DNA of 64,000 nucleotides from an uncultured Myxococcales bacterium (GTDB taxonomy: Bacteria > Myxococcota_A > UBA9042 > DTJE01): NCBI GenBank assembly GCA_937975765.1, contig CALJUR010000032.1, positions 6,922 to 70,921 on the forward strand, written 5' to 3'. The notes beneath the pieces were generated by a model. The model saw nothing but the letters and a program-made list of their open reading frames with translations. It was not told where the DNA came from and did not search any database. The position numbers were made by a program, and so were the translations under genes. Positions within the stretch are counted from its first letter, which is position 1; each line of letters opens with the position of its first letter. Of this stretch, positions 16,683 through 25,384 are shown piece by piece.

Positions 16683-17618
16683 ATGCGGTATCGACGGCTG
16701 GGAAAGGCGGGTTTCGACGTGTCGGTGGTGGCGGTCGGCACGTGGGCGATGGGGGGCCAGGACTTCGGGCGGACGGACGACCGGGACTCGGTCAAGGCGA
16801 TCCACCGCGCCCTGGACCTGGGCGTCACCTTCTTCGACACCGCACCCATCTATGGCGTTGGCCGTGCCGAAGAGGTGCTGGGCGAGGCGCTGACGGGAAT
16901 CCGGAAGGACGTGCGGATCGCGACGAAGTGCGGGCCGGTCGAGCCGCGGCCCGGGCTGCTGCGGATGGACTACTCGCCGGAAGGCCTGGTGGCGCAGGTG
17001 GACGCCAGCCTGCGGCGGCTGCGCACGGACGTGATCGACCTGCTGCAGATGCACTGGCCCGACCCGTCCTGGCCCGTCGAGGACGCGGTCGGCGCAATGG
17101 CCCGGCTGGTTCAGGCCGGCAAGGTGCTGGCGATCGGCGTTTCCAACATGCAGCCGGAAGAACTGCGGCGCGCCATCGCGGCCGGCCCCGTGGTGTCGGT
17201 GCAGGAGGCGTACAGCCTGCTGAACCGCACTTTCGAGAAGGAACTGCTGCCGATCTGTCGCCAGAACGACCTGGCGGTGCTGGCGTACGAACCCCTGGCG
17301 CGCGGCCTGCTGACGGGCAAGTTCACCCCGGCCTGGCGCTTCCAGCCCGGAGACGTCCGGGCGACCGACCCGAGGTTCCAGGGCGAGGCGTTCCTGGAGA
17401 ACCTGAAGGCGGCCGACCGCGTGGCTTCGGTGGCCCGGATGCAGGGGTTGCCGTCGTCGCAGGCGTCCGTCGCGTGGGTGCTGGCCCGATCCGGGATCAC
17501 CACCGCGCTGTGCGGCGCCAAGACCGCGGCCCACGCGGCCGAGAACGCCCGTGCCGGCGACCTGGATCCCGACCCGACCCTGCTGGCCGACCTGGAGCGC
17601 GCTGCCGGGATCCCCTGA
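16683..17618 (+). CDS. Aldo/keto reductase
   Basis: 311 residues, TIM-barrel NADPH-dependent oxidoreductase. The catalytic tetrad is visible: Asp and Tyr in FFDTAPIYG, Lys in RIATKCGP, His in LLQMHWPDP. The C-terminal cofactor region (VLARSGITTALCGAKTAAHA) matches AKR families that bind the NADP 2'-phosphate. Start ATG 16683 follows CGGGAGGAG. It is divergent from the PEGA gene. Substrate specificity (sugars, aldehydes or ketones) cannot be assigned. Confidence 0.92.
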   Translation: MRYRRLGKAGFDVSVVAVGTWAMGGQDFGRTDDRDSVKAIHRALDLGVTFFDTAPIYGVGRAEEVLGEALTGIRKDVRIATKCGPVEPRPGLLRMDYSPEGLVAQVDASLRRLRTDVIDLLQMHWPDPSWPVEDAVGAMARLVQAGKVLAIGVSNMQPEELRRAIAAGPVVSVQEAYSLLNRTFEKELLPICRQNDLAVLAYEPLARGLLTGKFTPAWRFQPGDVRATDPRFQGEAFLENLKAADRVASVARMQGLPSSQASVAWVLARSGITTALCGAKTAAHAAENARAGDLDPDPTLLADLERAAGIP

Positions 17619-17734
17619 CGATCGTCCTGCCCTTTCCGCAGGAATCGCACCGGGCCCGAAGGCGATCGAAGGCCGCCCCTCCCTCCTCCGCGAAGGCCCC
17701 GCGCCGCGACAGGACTTGTGGCGAATCCTTGGAA

Positions 17735-18511
17735 CTAGGGTTCCCGGCCGCGCTGGGCGGCGCGGCGACCCGGGCGGGCCCGCCAGGCCAGGACGACCAG
17801 CCATTCGGCCGGCCCCATCACCACGTAGGCGGTGCCCAGAGCCAGCAGCACCGCGCTGGCTCGCGTCTTGACGACGGCGATCAGCACCAGTCCCAGCGCC
17901 ACCAGGATCATGGCCTTCCCCGGCACCGAGACGCGGACGTGCTTGAAGTTCCGGTAGCGGATCGTGCTGACCATCAGCATCGCGCCCGTCAGCATCGCGG
18001 TCCCGGTCAGGACCAGGCGCACCGGGTCGCCGATACCCAGGTCCACGCACGTCCAGACCAGGGTCGCCACGATGCCGGCCGCGCCGGGAATCGGCAGCCC
18101 GGTGAAGAAGTGCGACGGGGTGCGCGCCCGGTCGGCCTGCACGTTGAAGCGCGCCAACCGCATCGCGCCGCAGGCCACGTAGACGAAGGCCAGCAGCAGG
18201 CCCGCGTAACCGCCGCCGCGATCCAGTTGACCCAGCGCGAAGGCGTATGCCAGCACGGCCGGCGCCATCCCGAAGGACAGCACGTCGGCCAGGGAGTCCA
18301 ACTGGACGCCGAACTTCGTCTCGGTGCGCGTCATGCGCGCGACGCGGCCGTCGAGGCCGTCCGCGATGGCCGCCATCAGGATGGCCAGCGCCGCCCGGCG
18401 GAAGGCCTCCGCCGTGCCCTCCATCGCCCAGACCACCGCGATCATCCCGAACAGCACGCTGCTGAGCGTGAACAGGTTGGGGAGGATGTACTTGCTTTTG
18501 CGAAGGTCCAT
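17735..18511 (-). CDS. pssA: CDP-alcohol phosphatidyltransferase, phosphatidylserine synthase-like
   Basis: 258 residues, multi-spanning inner-membrane enzyme. The CDP-alcohol motif D-G-x2-A-R-x8-G-x3-D-x3-D is present as DGLDGRVARMTRTETKFGVQ followed by LDSLAD. The arrangement KYILPNLFTLSSVLFGMIAV and GLPIPGAAG matches type II (PssA) phosphatidylserine synthases, which make phosphatidylserine from CDP-diacylglycerol and serine. ATG 18511 has no ribosome site and sits about where transcription should begin from the promoter at 18519, suggesting a leaderless message. Convergent with the aldo/keto reductase; the 116-base gap holds only a weak hairpin. Confidence 0.85.
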   Translation of the reverse strand: MDLRKSKYILPNLFTLSSVLFGMIAVVWAMEGTAEAFRRAALAILMAAIADGLDGRVARMTRTETKFGVQLDSLADVLSFGMAPAVLAYAFALGQLDRGGGYAGLLLAFVYVACGAMRLARFNVQADRARTPSHFFTGLPIPGAAGIVATLVWTCVDLGIGDPVRLVLTGTAMLTGAMLMVSTIRYRNFKHVRVSVPGKAMILVALGLVLIAVVKTRASAVLLALGTAYVVMGPAEWLVVLAWRARPGRRAAQRGREP

Positions 18512-18518
18512 CGGGGGA

Positions 18519-18547
18519 AGGTTACGCCGGTCGGGGCCCGATGGCAA
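18519..18547 (-). promoter_or_regulatory. Promoter of pssA, placed for a leaderless transcript
   Basis: Minus strand TTGCCA, 17 bases, TAACCT. The -10 ends only eight bases before the ATG, so the expected start of transcription coincides with the start codon. Confidence 0.5.
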
Positions 18548-18672
18548 GGCACGCGGCACCCGGGAAGGGCATCCCGGATGCGGGACGGCGAGGCCAGGGG
18601 TTCCCAGGCCCGGGTTTTTCCCTAGAATGCGCTCTTCCCGACCGGAAGGCGGGCGGGGACGGAGGAACGGCG

Positions 18673-19524
18673 ATGACCGGACGGCGGATGCAGTGGGCGC
18701 GGGTGATCGGGGTCCTGGTGGTGTCGGGGTTCGCGGCAGCGTGCGGCGGGGACGCCGACCCGTCGGGGGACGCCGACCTGCCGATGTGGCTGGACGTCGG
18801 GGTTGACGCCGGGAGTGACGCGGGGCAGGACGCCGGGCAGGAGACCGCGGGGCAGGACGCGGCGGCCGAGACGACGGAAGAGGCCGTCGGCCCGGAACTG
18901 CCGGCTCCGGACGCGGCGCAGGAAACGGGCCCGGACGCCGCCGTCGATGCGGTTGATGACACCGCGCCCGACGCGGAAGCCGACGCGTTCTTCGACCCGG
19001 GCCCCCCGCCGTGCGACCTGGGGACCGAGAAGTGCTTCGGGGTGGCCGGCGACGGCAGGAAGTGCGGCCAGGCAATCGGCATCGGCCGCATCCAGGCCGG
19101 CGTGCTGCAGAACCACATGGCCAACCCCAAGACCTGGGACGAGGACGACTTCGACAACAACGACGACCTCGACCAGGGGTGCCGGGATGCCGGCAACGAC
19201 CTCTTCTACCGGATCTACCTGCTGCCTGGCGAGCAGGTGAACGTGCAGATGGTCCAGGCGGACACGATCGAGATGGTCCTGAAGGCCTACCGCGGCACGT
19301 CCTGCGCAGGCGACGAACCGTCGCTGATCACCTGCCAGGACGAGACGTCGAGCTGCAAGTTCAAGGAAGAGCCGGCGCGATGCGGCAACCTCCTGTTCAC
19401 GGCGGACATCGAGGGCTGGTACACGATCGTGCTGGACGGGAAGACCTCCGACGACCAGGGCCAGCACCTGATCCAGATCTACCTGATGGGCTGCACCGAC
19501 GCGAACTGCTGCTGCCCCTATTGA
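18673..19524 (+). CDS. Asp/Ala-rich lipoprotein
   Basis: 283 residues. Signal peptide ends in a lipobox (SGFAAAC, Cys near residue 24). Residues ~25-110 are a low-complexity linker of Asp, Ala, Glu, Gln and Pro (DAGSDAGQDAGQETAGQDAA), a style common in Myxococcota surface lipoproteins. The C-terminal ~170 residues form a cysteine-containing domain (CDLGTEKCFG ... CTDANCCCPY) with a beta-rich region (YRIYLLPGEQVNVQMVQAD, GWYTIVLDGKTS) like pre-peptidase C-terminal (PPC) domains. No catalytic motif. ATG 18673 follows GGAGGA. TAGAAT at 18623-18628 is a likely -10. Confidence 0.75.
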   Translation: MTGRRMQWARVIGVLVVSGFAAACGGDADPSGDADLPMWLDVGVDAGSDAGQDAGQETAGQDAAAETTEEAVGPELPAPDAAQETGPDAAVDAVDDTAPDAEADAFFDPGPPPCDLGTEKCFGVAGDGRKCGQAIGIGRIQAGVLQNHMANPKTWDEDDFDNNDDLDQGCRDAGNDLFYRIYLLPGEQVNVQMVQADTIEMVLKAYRGTSCAGDEPSLITCQDETSSCKFKEEPARCGNLLFTADIEGWYTIVLDGKTSDDQGQHLIQIYLMGCTDANCCCPY

Positions 19525-19544
19525 AATTCAGGGGAATTCAGAGG

Positions 19545-19673
19545 GAATTCAGGGACAGTCACCATTATTCCTCATTCAACCAATTGAATTTCCTACGCAA
19601 CCTCGCCCCTCTTATCCTGACGTAATCATTTCCAGCAGTTACGTCATCAATAATGGTGACTGTCCCTGATTTG
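19545..19673. repeat. Class A inverted-repeat element, copy 1
   Basis: 129 bp bounded by perfect 21-base inverted arms, core AGGGACAGTCACCATTATT (arms 19549-19569 and 19649-19669). The interior is AT-rich and non-coding. It fills the gap between the lipoprotein and the glycosidase-like gene. The same arms and the same length recur at 49887-50015. Two extra AATTCAG(A/G)GG half-copies precede the left arm. Confidence 0.75.
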
Positions 19674-19683
19674 TGATTCGCGG

Positions 19684-21687
19684 TCAGGCGATGCGGTTCA
19701 GGCGGCCGACAAGGCGCCCCGGCCAGCCGAAGGCCGGGGGATCGCCGGGCCCGGGCAACGCGGGCCGCTGCAGTTCGAACCCCGCCTCGTCCGGGAACTC
19801 CCGGCGCAGGTCCAGCAAGGCCCCAAGCGTCAGGGCCGGCACCCACGCGATATCGGAGTAGAAGGAACCTCGCGGCGAGGCCCATTGCGACCAGTACGCC
19901 CAGTCGGTGTGGTTCGCCTGCTCGGGCTGCCAGCCGTGGAACCGCGCCGACCGGCCCAGCGGGTCCTCGGGGGACGACACCAGTTGCGCGCCGTACGCGA
20001 TCATCCAGCGCGCCACCCGCCGCCAGTGCGCGTCGCCGGTCGCCCTCCACAGCCGCAGGTAGTCCAGCGCAATCGCGACGCCGTACGGGTCCAGGTGGTG
20101 GTGGGCGACGGACACCGCCGTGCCGCCGGTCGTCCGGAAGCCCCGCCGTCCCAGCGGCGTCCCGGCGGAAAACGGCACGTCCCAGCCGAAGACCCAGGTG
20201 TCCGTGAACCGGGCCGCGCCCAGCGCGCCTCGAAGGTGCGTTTCGTCGCCCGTCTCCCGCCACGCCGCCAGCAGCGCCCGCAGCACCGCGTGGCCCGCCT
20301 CCTTGTCGATGCACAGCGCGTCCAGCGTGTCGCCCGACAGGTCGCCGCGCAGGGCCGACGCCGCGAAGACGCCCGCCGCCCGCCGCAACGCGTCCAGGTG
20401 CCGCGGATCGCCGGTCCGCGCGTGCAGTTCGGCCAGCAACCAAGCGATGTACGCTCCGTTCGTACCGGTGTCGTCCACGCGCCGGCCGTCCGGCGACCAC
20501 CACTTGCCCGGGTTGCCGTCCGCCGGCAGGTTCGCCGCGAAGAAGTCCCCCAGGCGGCGCGCGTGGTCGAACCATCGCGCCCCGTCCCGGCCCGCCTCGC
20601 GCGCCTCGTCGGCCAGCCGCAGGAACGCCACGCCCGCCTCGCCCATCATCCGGCAGGACAGATCCTCGCGCCCCGCGTACGCCAGGCCCGTCCAGCGCCG
20701 CCGCGCGCGCTGCCAGTCCGTGCGGAACAGGCCGTTCGGCAACGCCCCCCGCAGGAAGAAGTCCGCCACCCGGGTCGCCAGGTCCACCAGCCGAGCTTCG
20801 CCCGTCGCCCCCCCGATCCGGTACAGCGACAGCGCCAGTTCCACGTTCCGGCCCAGGAACCCCGCCGACAGCGTGTTCAGCACCGGCAGGTGCGCCAGGC
20901 GGGCCTCGACGAATCCCTCCGCGTCCCCGTCCCGCACGTGCAGGTTCCGCACGACGTGCCCGGCCTTCGCTCCCACGATCCCCGCCAGGTCCGGCACCGC
21001 CGGTGCCTGGCCCAGCCGCTCCCACCACCACCGCAGCGCCGCGTGCAGCCCGTCCATGCCGCCCGTCGCCGACGCGAACACCACGAACCGCCGCGCCCCC
21101 GACCACGCGCCCTCCACGCGCATCGCCCGGTGCACTCCCCGCCGCGGACCGCCGAACGGGTACCACTTGCGACGGTAGGCCACCGGCTCCTCCGCCAGCG
21201 GCCATTCCACCGACAGGTGCAACCGCCCGTCCCGGGCCCGCGTCCGCACGCACGACAGGTCCGCCTCGCGGGCGGCCGGGATGGTCCACAGCCCGACGCA
21301 CGCCGCCCCGTCCGACACGAAGGACGCCGACGGCAGCGCGCACCGGTCCTCCCGGAACGCCCACCCGACCTCGGCCCCGCCCCGCGGGAAGCGCCCCTCG
21401 CCCACCCGGTTGCCGTCGTACATCACCGCGGGCACCACCCAGCGCGTCGCCTCGCCGCCCCACGACACGCCGTACGAGGTCCGCAGCGTCCCCCGCCCCG
21501 CGATCCGCCAGGCCCGCTCCACCACGACGATCCGCCCGTCGTCCGCCGTCTCGACGACGCGGTCCTCGACCTCGCCCAGGCCGTCGAAGGACGCGCGCAG
21601 CGACCACCCGTCCCGCACGACGCGGTCCGGCGCCACGACACGCCCGTTCCATTCCAGGAAGGCCTCGGGAGAAGGGAGACCGGTCAT
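19684..21687 (-). CDS. Putative (alpha/alpha)-barrel glycosidase-like protein
   Basis: 667 residues, no signal peptide. The C-terminal two thirds is helical with repeated Trp/Gly/His-rich turns (YIAWLLAELHARTGDPRHLD, HLDPYGVAIALDYLRLWRAT, NHTDWAYWSQWASPRG) that resemble six-hairpin glycosidases; the N-terminal ~230 residues are beta-rich. This arrangement suggests a glycoside hydrolase or lyase-type fold acting on sugars, but no family-defining catalytic pair can be named. Start ATG 21687 has only a poor ribosome site; the frame carries upstream alternatives. Convergent with the lipoprotein across repeat copy A1; tail-to-head with the FadL gene. Confidence 0.6.
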   Translation of the reverse strand: MTGLPSPEAFLEWNGRVVAPDRVVRDGWSLRASFDGLGEVEDRVVETADDGRIVVVERAWRIAGRGTLRTSYGVSWGGEATRWVVPAVMYDGNRVGEGRFPRGGAEVGWAFREDRCALPSASFVSDGAACVGLWTIPAAREADLSCVRTRARDGRLHLSVEWPLAEEPVAYRRKWYPFGGPRRGVHRAMRVEGAWSGARRFVVFASATGGMDGLHAALRWWWERLGQAPAVPDLAGIVGAKAGHVVRNLHVRDGDAEGFVEARLAHLPVLNTLSAGFLGRNVELALSLYRIGGATGEARLVDLATRVADFFLRGALPNGLFRTDWQRARRRWTGLAYAGREDLSCRMMGEAGVAFLRLADEAREAGRDGARWFDHARRLGDFFAANLPADGNPGKWWSPDGRRVDDTGTNGAYIAWLLAELHARTGDPRHLDALRRAAGVFAASALRGDLSGDTLDALCIDKEAGHAVLRALLAAWRETGDETHLRGALGAARFTDTWVFGWDVPFSAGTPLGRRGFRTTGGTAVSVAHHHLDPYGVAIALDYLRLWRATGDAHWRRVARWMIAYGAQLVSSPEDPLGRSARFHGWQPEQANHTDWAYWSQWASPRGSFYSDIAWVPALTLGALLDLRREFPDEAGFELQRPALPGPGDPPAFGWPGRLVGRLNRIA

Positions 21688-21730
21688 GGCCCGTCCCGTG
21701 GGGGAGCGACCTGCGGCCGGCGAACGGCGC

Positions 21731-23053
21731 CTATGGCAGCTTGAAGGCCAGGTCCAGCGCGACGTGGTGCATCGAGCCGTGGCCCTTCCCGTTCGACGGC
21801 GGGTTCAGCACGCTGTCCTGGATGTTCAGCATCTCGTACCACGTGCGCTGGTAGGTCAGGCCGACCTGCAGCCAGTCCAGCGCGCGCCACCGGGCGCCCA
21901 TCGAGATGCCGTTGTGGCTGCGCGTGATGTTGTCCAGCGACAGGGTGCGGGTGGGTATCGGCGTGGCGTCATGCTGGTAGCCCAGCATCAGGTCCAGCTG
22001 GTCGATCGGCCGGTACATCAGGCCCAGGCTGACGTTCCAGGCATTGTTGTAGTCCTTGGGCGTCCGCATCTCGGTCATGCCGGCCAGCGGCTTCTTCAGC
22101 TTCATGACCTGTTCCTGCAGGGTCTGGTAGTGCCAGTAGAAGACGTCGATGCCGAACTCGACGTTCTTGACGAACTCCCAGTTCAGGCCGGCCCGCAGCG
22201 TGAACGGGATGATGAACTTCGTGGTCTGGTCGACGGTCTCCTTCGACTTGCCCGCCATCTGCGCGGACACCTTGCCGTTCAGGGTGACGTCGGCGCCGCT
22301 GATGAACGAGAAGCCGATGCCCAGCGTCCGGATCGGCCGGAACAGCAGGCCCAGGTTCCAGTCCCAGGTGACGCCCTCGCCGGTCAGGTCCAGCTTGATG
22401 TCCTGCTTGCGCAGCGCCTCGGAATTGTCCCAGCGCAGGTCCGGGTTGGCGTTGACCTTCAGGTTCATGTACTGGCTGCCCTGCTGGCGCATGTAAACCG
22501 CGCTGATGCCGCCACCGATGGACAACTGGTCCACGATCTCGTACGCCACCGCACCGGTCACGTGCACGGCCGCGAAGAACCCGGACACCAGGTGGTAGCG
22601 GGTCGGCTGGTCCTCGGGCAGGCTGGCCCCGAACAGGTTCGGCGCGTAGGCCGCCACGCCGGCCCGGAACTTCTTCGTGCCGAAGTCGGACCCGATCGCC
22701 AGGTACGGCAGCACGCCCCACGAGGAGGTCGGCTTCAGTTCGGCGTCGTTTTCGATGGTGCCGCGCAGCTTGCCTTCGCTGTTGTAGAACTTGAACCCCA
22801 GGTCCACGAACGTCGCCTGGCCCGCCAGGTAGATGTTGTTGCCCTTCTGCAGCGTCAGGCCGGCCGGGTTGGCGAAGATGGCCGTCAGGTCGTCGGGCTT
22901 GCCCATCACGGCCATCATGCCGCAGCGGCGCGTCCCGAAATCCGGGGTATGGAACCCGCCCGCCCGCGCGGGTCCGGCCGCACCGGCCAGCAGCAGCGCG
23001 GCGGACACCGCCAGCATTCCACGGGTCCCCAACCGGCCTGCCGACACCGTCAT
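21731..23053 (-). CDS. FadL/OmpP1-family outer-membrane channel
   Basis: 440 residues. Signal peptide (MLAVSAALLLAGAAGPARA) and then the FadL start pattern GGFHTPDFGTRRCGMMAVMG...DDLTAIFANPAGLTL, where the N-terminal plug and NPAG motif are diagnostic. The rest is amphipathic beta strands ending in Phe-Lys-Leu-Pro rather than a clean terminal aromatic. Members carry long-chain fatty acids or other hydrophobic compounds across the outer membrane. ATG 23053 has GGAGGG six bases upstream. Divergent promoters at 23084-23190 separate it from the next lipoprotein gene. Ligand unknown. Confidence 0.88.
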   Translation of the reverse strand: MTVSAGRLGTRGMLAVSAALLLAGAAGPARAGGFHTPDFGTRRCGMMAVMGKPDDLTAIFANPAGLTLQKGNNIYLAGQATFVDLGFKFYNSEGKLRGTIENDAELKPTSSWGVLPYLAIGSDFGTKKFRAGVAAYAPNLFGASLPEDQPTRYHLVSGFFAAVHVTGAVAYEIVDQLSIGGGISAVYMRQQGSQYMNLKVNANPDLRWDNSEALRKQDIKLDLTGEGVTWDWNLGLLFRPIRTLGIGFSFISGADVTLNGKVSAQMAGKSKETVDQTTKFIIPFTLRAGLNWEFVKNVEFGIDVFYWHYQTLQEQVMKLKKPLAGMTEMRTPKDYNNAWNVSLGLMYRPIDQLDLMLGYQHDATPIPTRTLSLDNITRSHNGISMGARWRALDWLQVGLTYQRTWYEMLNIQDSVLNPPSNGKGHGSMHHVALDLAFKLP

Positions 23054-23083
23054 CGAACCCTCCGGCACCATGGACGGAGGGCG

Positions 23084-23112
23084 ATGCTATCCCTCGTGAC
23101 GCAACGGGTCAA
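23084..23112 (-). promoter_or_regulatory. Promoter of the FadL gene
   Basis: Minus strand TTGACC, 17 bases, TAGCAT, about 30 bases before the start codon. Confidence 0.6.
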
Positions 23113-23161
23113 CGCGAACTGCACGCTGGCCGGCAATCCCTGCATCCCCGGGAAATTCCAC

Positions 23162-23190
23162 TCGACGGGAGTTGACGCAGTGCGTATCAT
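23162..23190 (+). promoter_or_regulatory. Promoter of the 23227 lipoprotein gene
   Basis: TCGACG, 17 bases, TATCAT; back to back with the FadL promoter. Confidence 0.45.
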
Positions 23191-23226
23191 TCGCCGGACT
23201 TGTTCGCGAGCCTCCCGGAGGTGACG

Positions 23227-24021
23227 ATGGTGCCCTCGCGCTTCGTGCTGCCCTTCTCCGTCCTGGCCGCCGTGCTGTGCGCCGGCGCGCTGGCGACCTG
23301 CGGCCTGGACGAGCACTACACCGGCATGGGAACGGGCGCCCTGCCCGGCGACCCCCTGTATCCCCAGCCGGACGCGACCGTGAACTGCCCGCCGTGCCAG
23401 CAGCAGGACGTGATCGCGGGCGACCTTCCCCAGGTCACGGACAACCTGGCGGGCAAGGCGTTCCGGTTCGACACCCTGACCCTCGACAAGCCGCTGTCGG
23501 CGGACCTGGCGGCCCTCGTGAACCCGGTGGTGGCCGACCAGATCGGACAGGAACTGATCAACCTGCTGCTGGTCGTGGACACCGACGACCGCGACGGCGG
23601 CACGCTGGCCGCGCGCCTGGGGACCGGTCCCAAGCCCGCCGCCGCCGGCGCCTACGCGTTCGGCGACGCCCCGAAGTCCATCTCCCTGGCCTTCGCGAAC
23701 CCAGCGTTCCAGTCCGCGGCGGAAACGACCCTGTCGATCACGGTCGAGATGGGCGACGACGACCTGGTCCTGCCGGTGCAGGCCCTGAAACTGTCGGGCA
23801 CGATCTCCGTGGACGGGACCACGATCACCGGTGGCGTGCTGACCGGCGCCATCACCCAGGAGGACGGCCAGAAGGTCGCGATCCCGCTGTACGAGACCCT
23901 CGAGAACGCCCTGCTCAGCCAGGACCCGCCAATCGAGCCGGATACCACCGTCGGTCCCGACGCCAAGCCCGCCTGGTCCTTCCGGGGCACGTTCACGGCC
24001 GTCTCCGCCACGGTGAACTAG
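23227..24021 (+). CDS. Putative lipoprotein of unknown function
   Basis: 264 residues. N-terminal hydrophobic segment (LPFSVLAAVLCAGALATC) with a Cys at the end of a lipobox-like ALATC, suggesting a lipoprotein. The mature part is acidic with short beta-prone segments (LSITVEMGDDDLVLPVQALK, LSGTISVDGTTITGGVLTGA), resembling a calycin or pilin-accessory style beta domain but not recognised. A CPPCQQQ motif lies near residue 54. ATG 23227 follows CGGAGG. The lipocalin-like gene starts 69 bases downstream on the same strand, so the two may be one transcript. Confidence 0.6.
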   Translation: MVPSRFVLPFSVLAAVLCAGALATCGLDEHYTGMGTGALPGDPLYPQPDATVNCPPCQQQDVIAGDLPQVTDNLAGKAFRFDTLTLDKPLSADLAALVNPVVADQIGQELINLLLVVDTDDRDGGTLAARLGTGPKPAAAGAYAFGDAPKSISLAFANPAFQSAAETTLSITVEMGDDDLVLPVQALKLSGTISVDGTTITGGVLTGAITQEDGQKVAIPLYETLENALLSQDPPIEPDTTVGPDAKPAWSFRGTFTAVSATVN

Positions 24022-24090
24022 TTCCGCCCGCCGCGCGTCGATGGGCGCCGGCGAACGGTTTCGATTCCACGACGCTTCGGGAGGTCGATG

Positions 24091-25212
24091 ATGGTCAGCA
24101 CGACGACACGATTCCTCGACAGGGACCTGGCCACGATCCTGGCGATCGCATTCCTGCTGGCGCCCGCCGCGGGCGAGGCCAAGGTCAAGGTGGACCGATC
24201 GGGCGCGGCCGCGCAGGCGACGTCCACGCTGGACTTCCTGCGCCACCCCGACGGCGCGAAGTACTACACCGAGTCCTGGACCTCGATCCTGCAGAGCGAC
24301 GCCGGCCACATCCTGTACGTCAACTACATGTACACCAACATCGGCGTGACCTCCGGCCGCGCCGCCGTCAGCGTCAACCTGTCGATGCCCGGCGAGTCCC
24401 AGGCGAAGAACTTCGGCTGGGAGTACGACACCGACGACTACAAGGAGAGCTTCGACAACGCGCAGATCCAGATCGGCCCGCACCAGTTGTCGATGCAGGG
24501 CCGTACCGCCCGGTACAAGATCGAGGCGTCCGAGTTCCGCATGAACGTCACGATGAAGGGCTGGACGAACGGCGTGAAGTTCCACGACGGCCGGATCTGC
24601 CTGGACGAGGGCTGCGACGAGTGGGTGACCTCGTTCTTCCACGTTCCGCGCGGCGACTTCGAGGGCGAGATCGCGTTCGGCGGCCAGCGGATCCGCGTCA
24701 AGGGCCAGGGCTACATGGACCACATGGTCAACAACCAGATGAGCAGCAAGTGGTCGTCCCACTGGTGGACCACGCGCTACTACGCCCCGGACCACACGGT
24801 CGCCTTCTGGGCCTTCAAACTGCGGCCCGACCGCGGCGGCGAGAAGGTCGTCCGGATGGTCGTCACCAACCGGGAGAAGGTCCTGGCCGTGACCGACGCC
24901 GTGACGCTGAAGACCGATACCCCCGTCCGCGACCCGAAGCCCAAGGGCCACTCCTACGACACGGTCTACAACCTCGAGGTCAAGCGCCCGAGCCTGACGC
25001 TGACGGGCACGCTGACGGCCAAGGGGCTGCACGACCGAGACGGCGTGCTGGAACGCCTGCCCTGGGCCCAGCGGACGATCGCGCAGGCCGTGGCGGGCAA
25101 CCCCGTCATCTACCGTTCGCGCGGCGAGGCCAACCTGACCCTGACGCTGGAGGGCGAACCCCCCGTCCCGTTGACCCAGGGCACGCCCCTGATGGAAGCG
25201 ATCGTCAACTGA
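24091..25212 (+). CDS. Exported lipocalin-fold (AttH/Svf1/CrtC-like) protein
   Basis: About 373 residues with a signal peptide (TILAIAFLLAPAAGEAK). Two beta domains with the diagnostic GQGYMDHMVNNQ and WSSHWWTTRYYAPDHTVAFW, corresponding to the G-x-G/GYxDHN and W..R segments of AttH/Svf1/CrtC-like lipocalins that bind hydrophobic ligands. No enzyme role is assigned. Two ATG codons are adjacent (24088, 24091); the second is preferred because GGGAGG then has a six-base gap. A tract of C residues follows the stop. Functional link with the FadL channel (hydrophobic ligand transport) is possible by proximity only. Confidence 0.6.
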   Translation: MVSTTTRFLDRDLATILAIAFLLAPAAGEAKVKVDRSGAAAQATSTLDFLRHPDGAKYYTESWTSILQSDAGHILYVNYMYTNIGVTSGRAAVSVNLSMPGESQAKNFGWEYDTDDYKESFDNAQIQIGPHQLSMQGRTARYKIEASEFRMNVTMKGWTNGVKFHDGRICLDEGCDEWVTSFFHVPRGDFEGEIAFGGQRIRVKGQGYMDHMVNNQMSSKWSSHWWTTRYYAPDHTVAFWAFKLRPDRGGEKVVRMVVTNREKVLAVTDAVTLKTDTPVRDPKPKGHSYDTVYNLEVKRPSLTLTGTLTAKGLHDRDGVLERLPWAQRTIAQAVAGNPVIYRSRGEANLTLTLEGEPPVPLTQGTPLMEAIVN

Positions 25213-25266
25213 CCCCCCCCCCCGGCACCCGCCCCGTTCTCCCCTGAGAATCCCTCCTGTTTCCGG

Positions 25267-25302
25267 GCATGATGATTCCGGATGCGTGCATGCTCTTTTT
25301 TT
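25267..25302 (+). terminator. Possible Rho-independent terminator
   Basis: GCATG (25267-25271) can pair with CATGC (25289-25293), followed by CTC and seven T residues (25296-25302). The loop is long, so the hairpin is modest. It lies between the lipocalin-like gene and the Hmc-like operon. Confidence 0.4.
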
Positions 25303-25384
25303 GTGGACCATTCTCACCCCGTTTGCCTAGAATCGCGGCAGGCACCGTCCGGTGCATCCCGGGCCCGAAACGGCGGAGGTGGGC

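Noticed and set aside
17625..17643. Terminator between the aldo/keto reductase and pssA genes
   Set aside because: A six-base stem TCCTGC/GCAGGA without T-tract is too weak.
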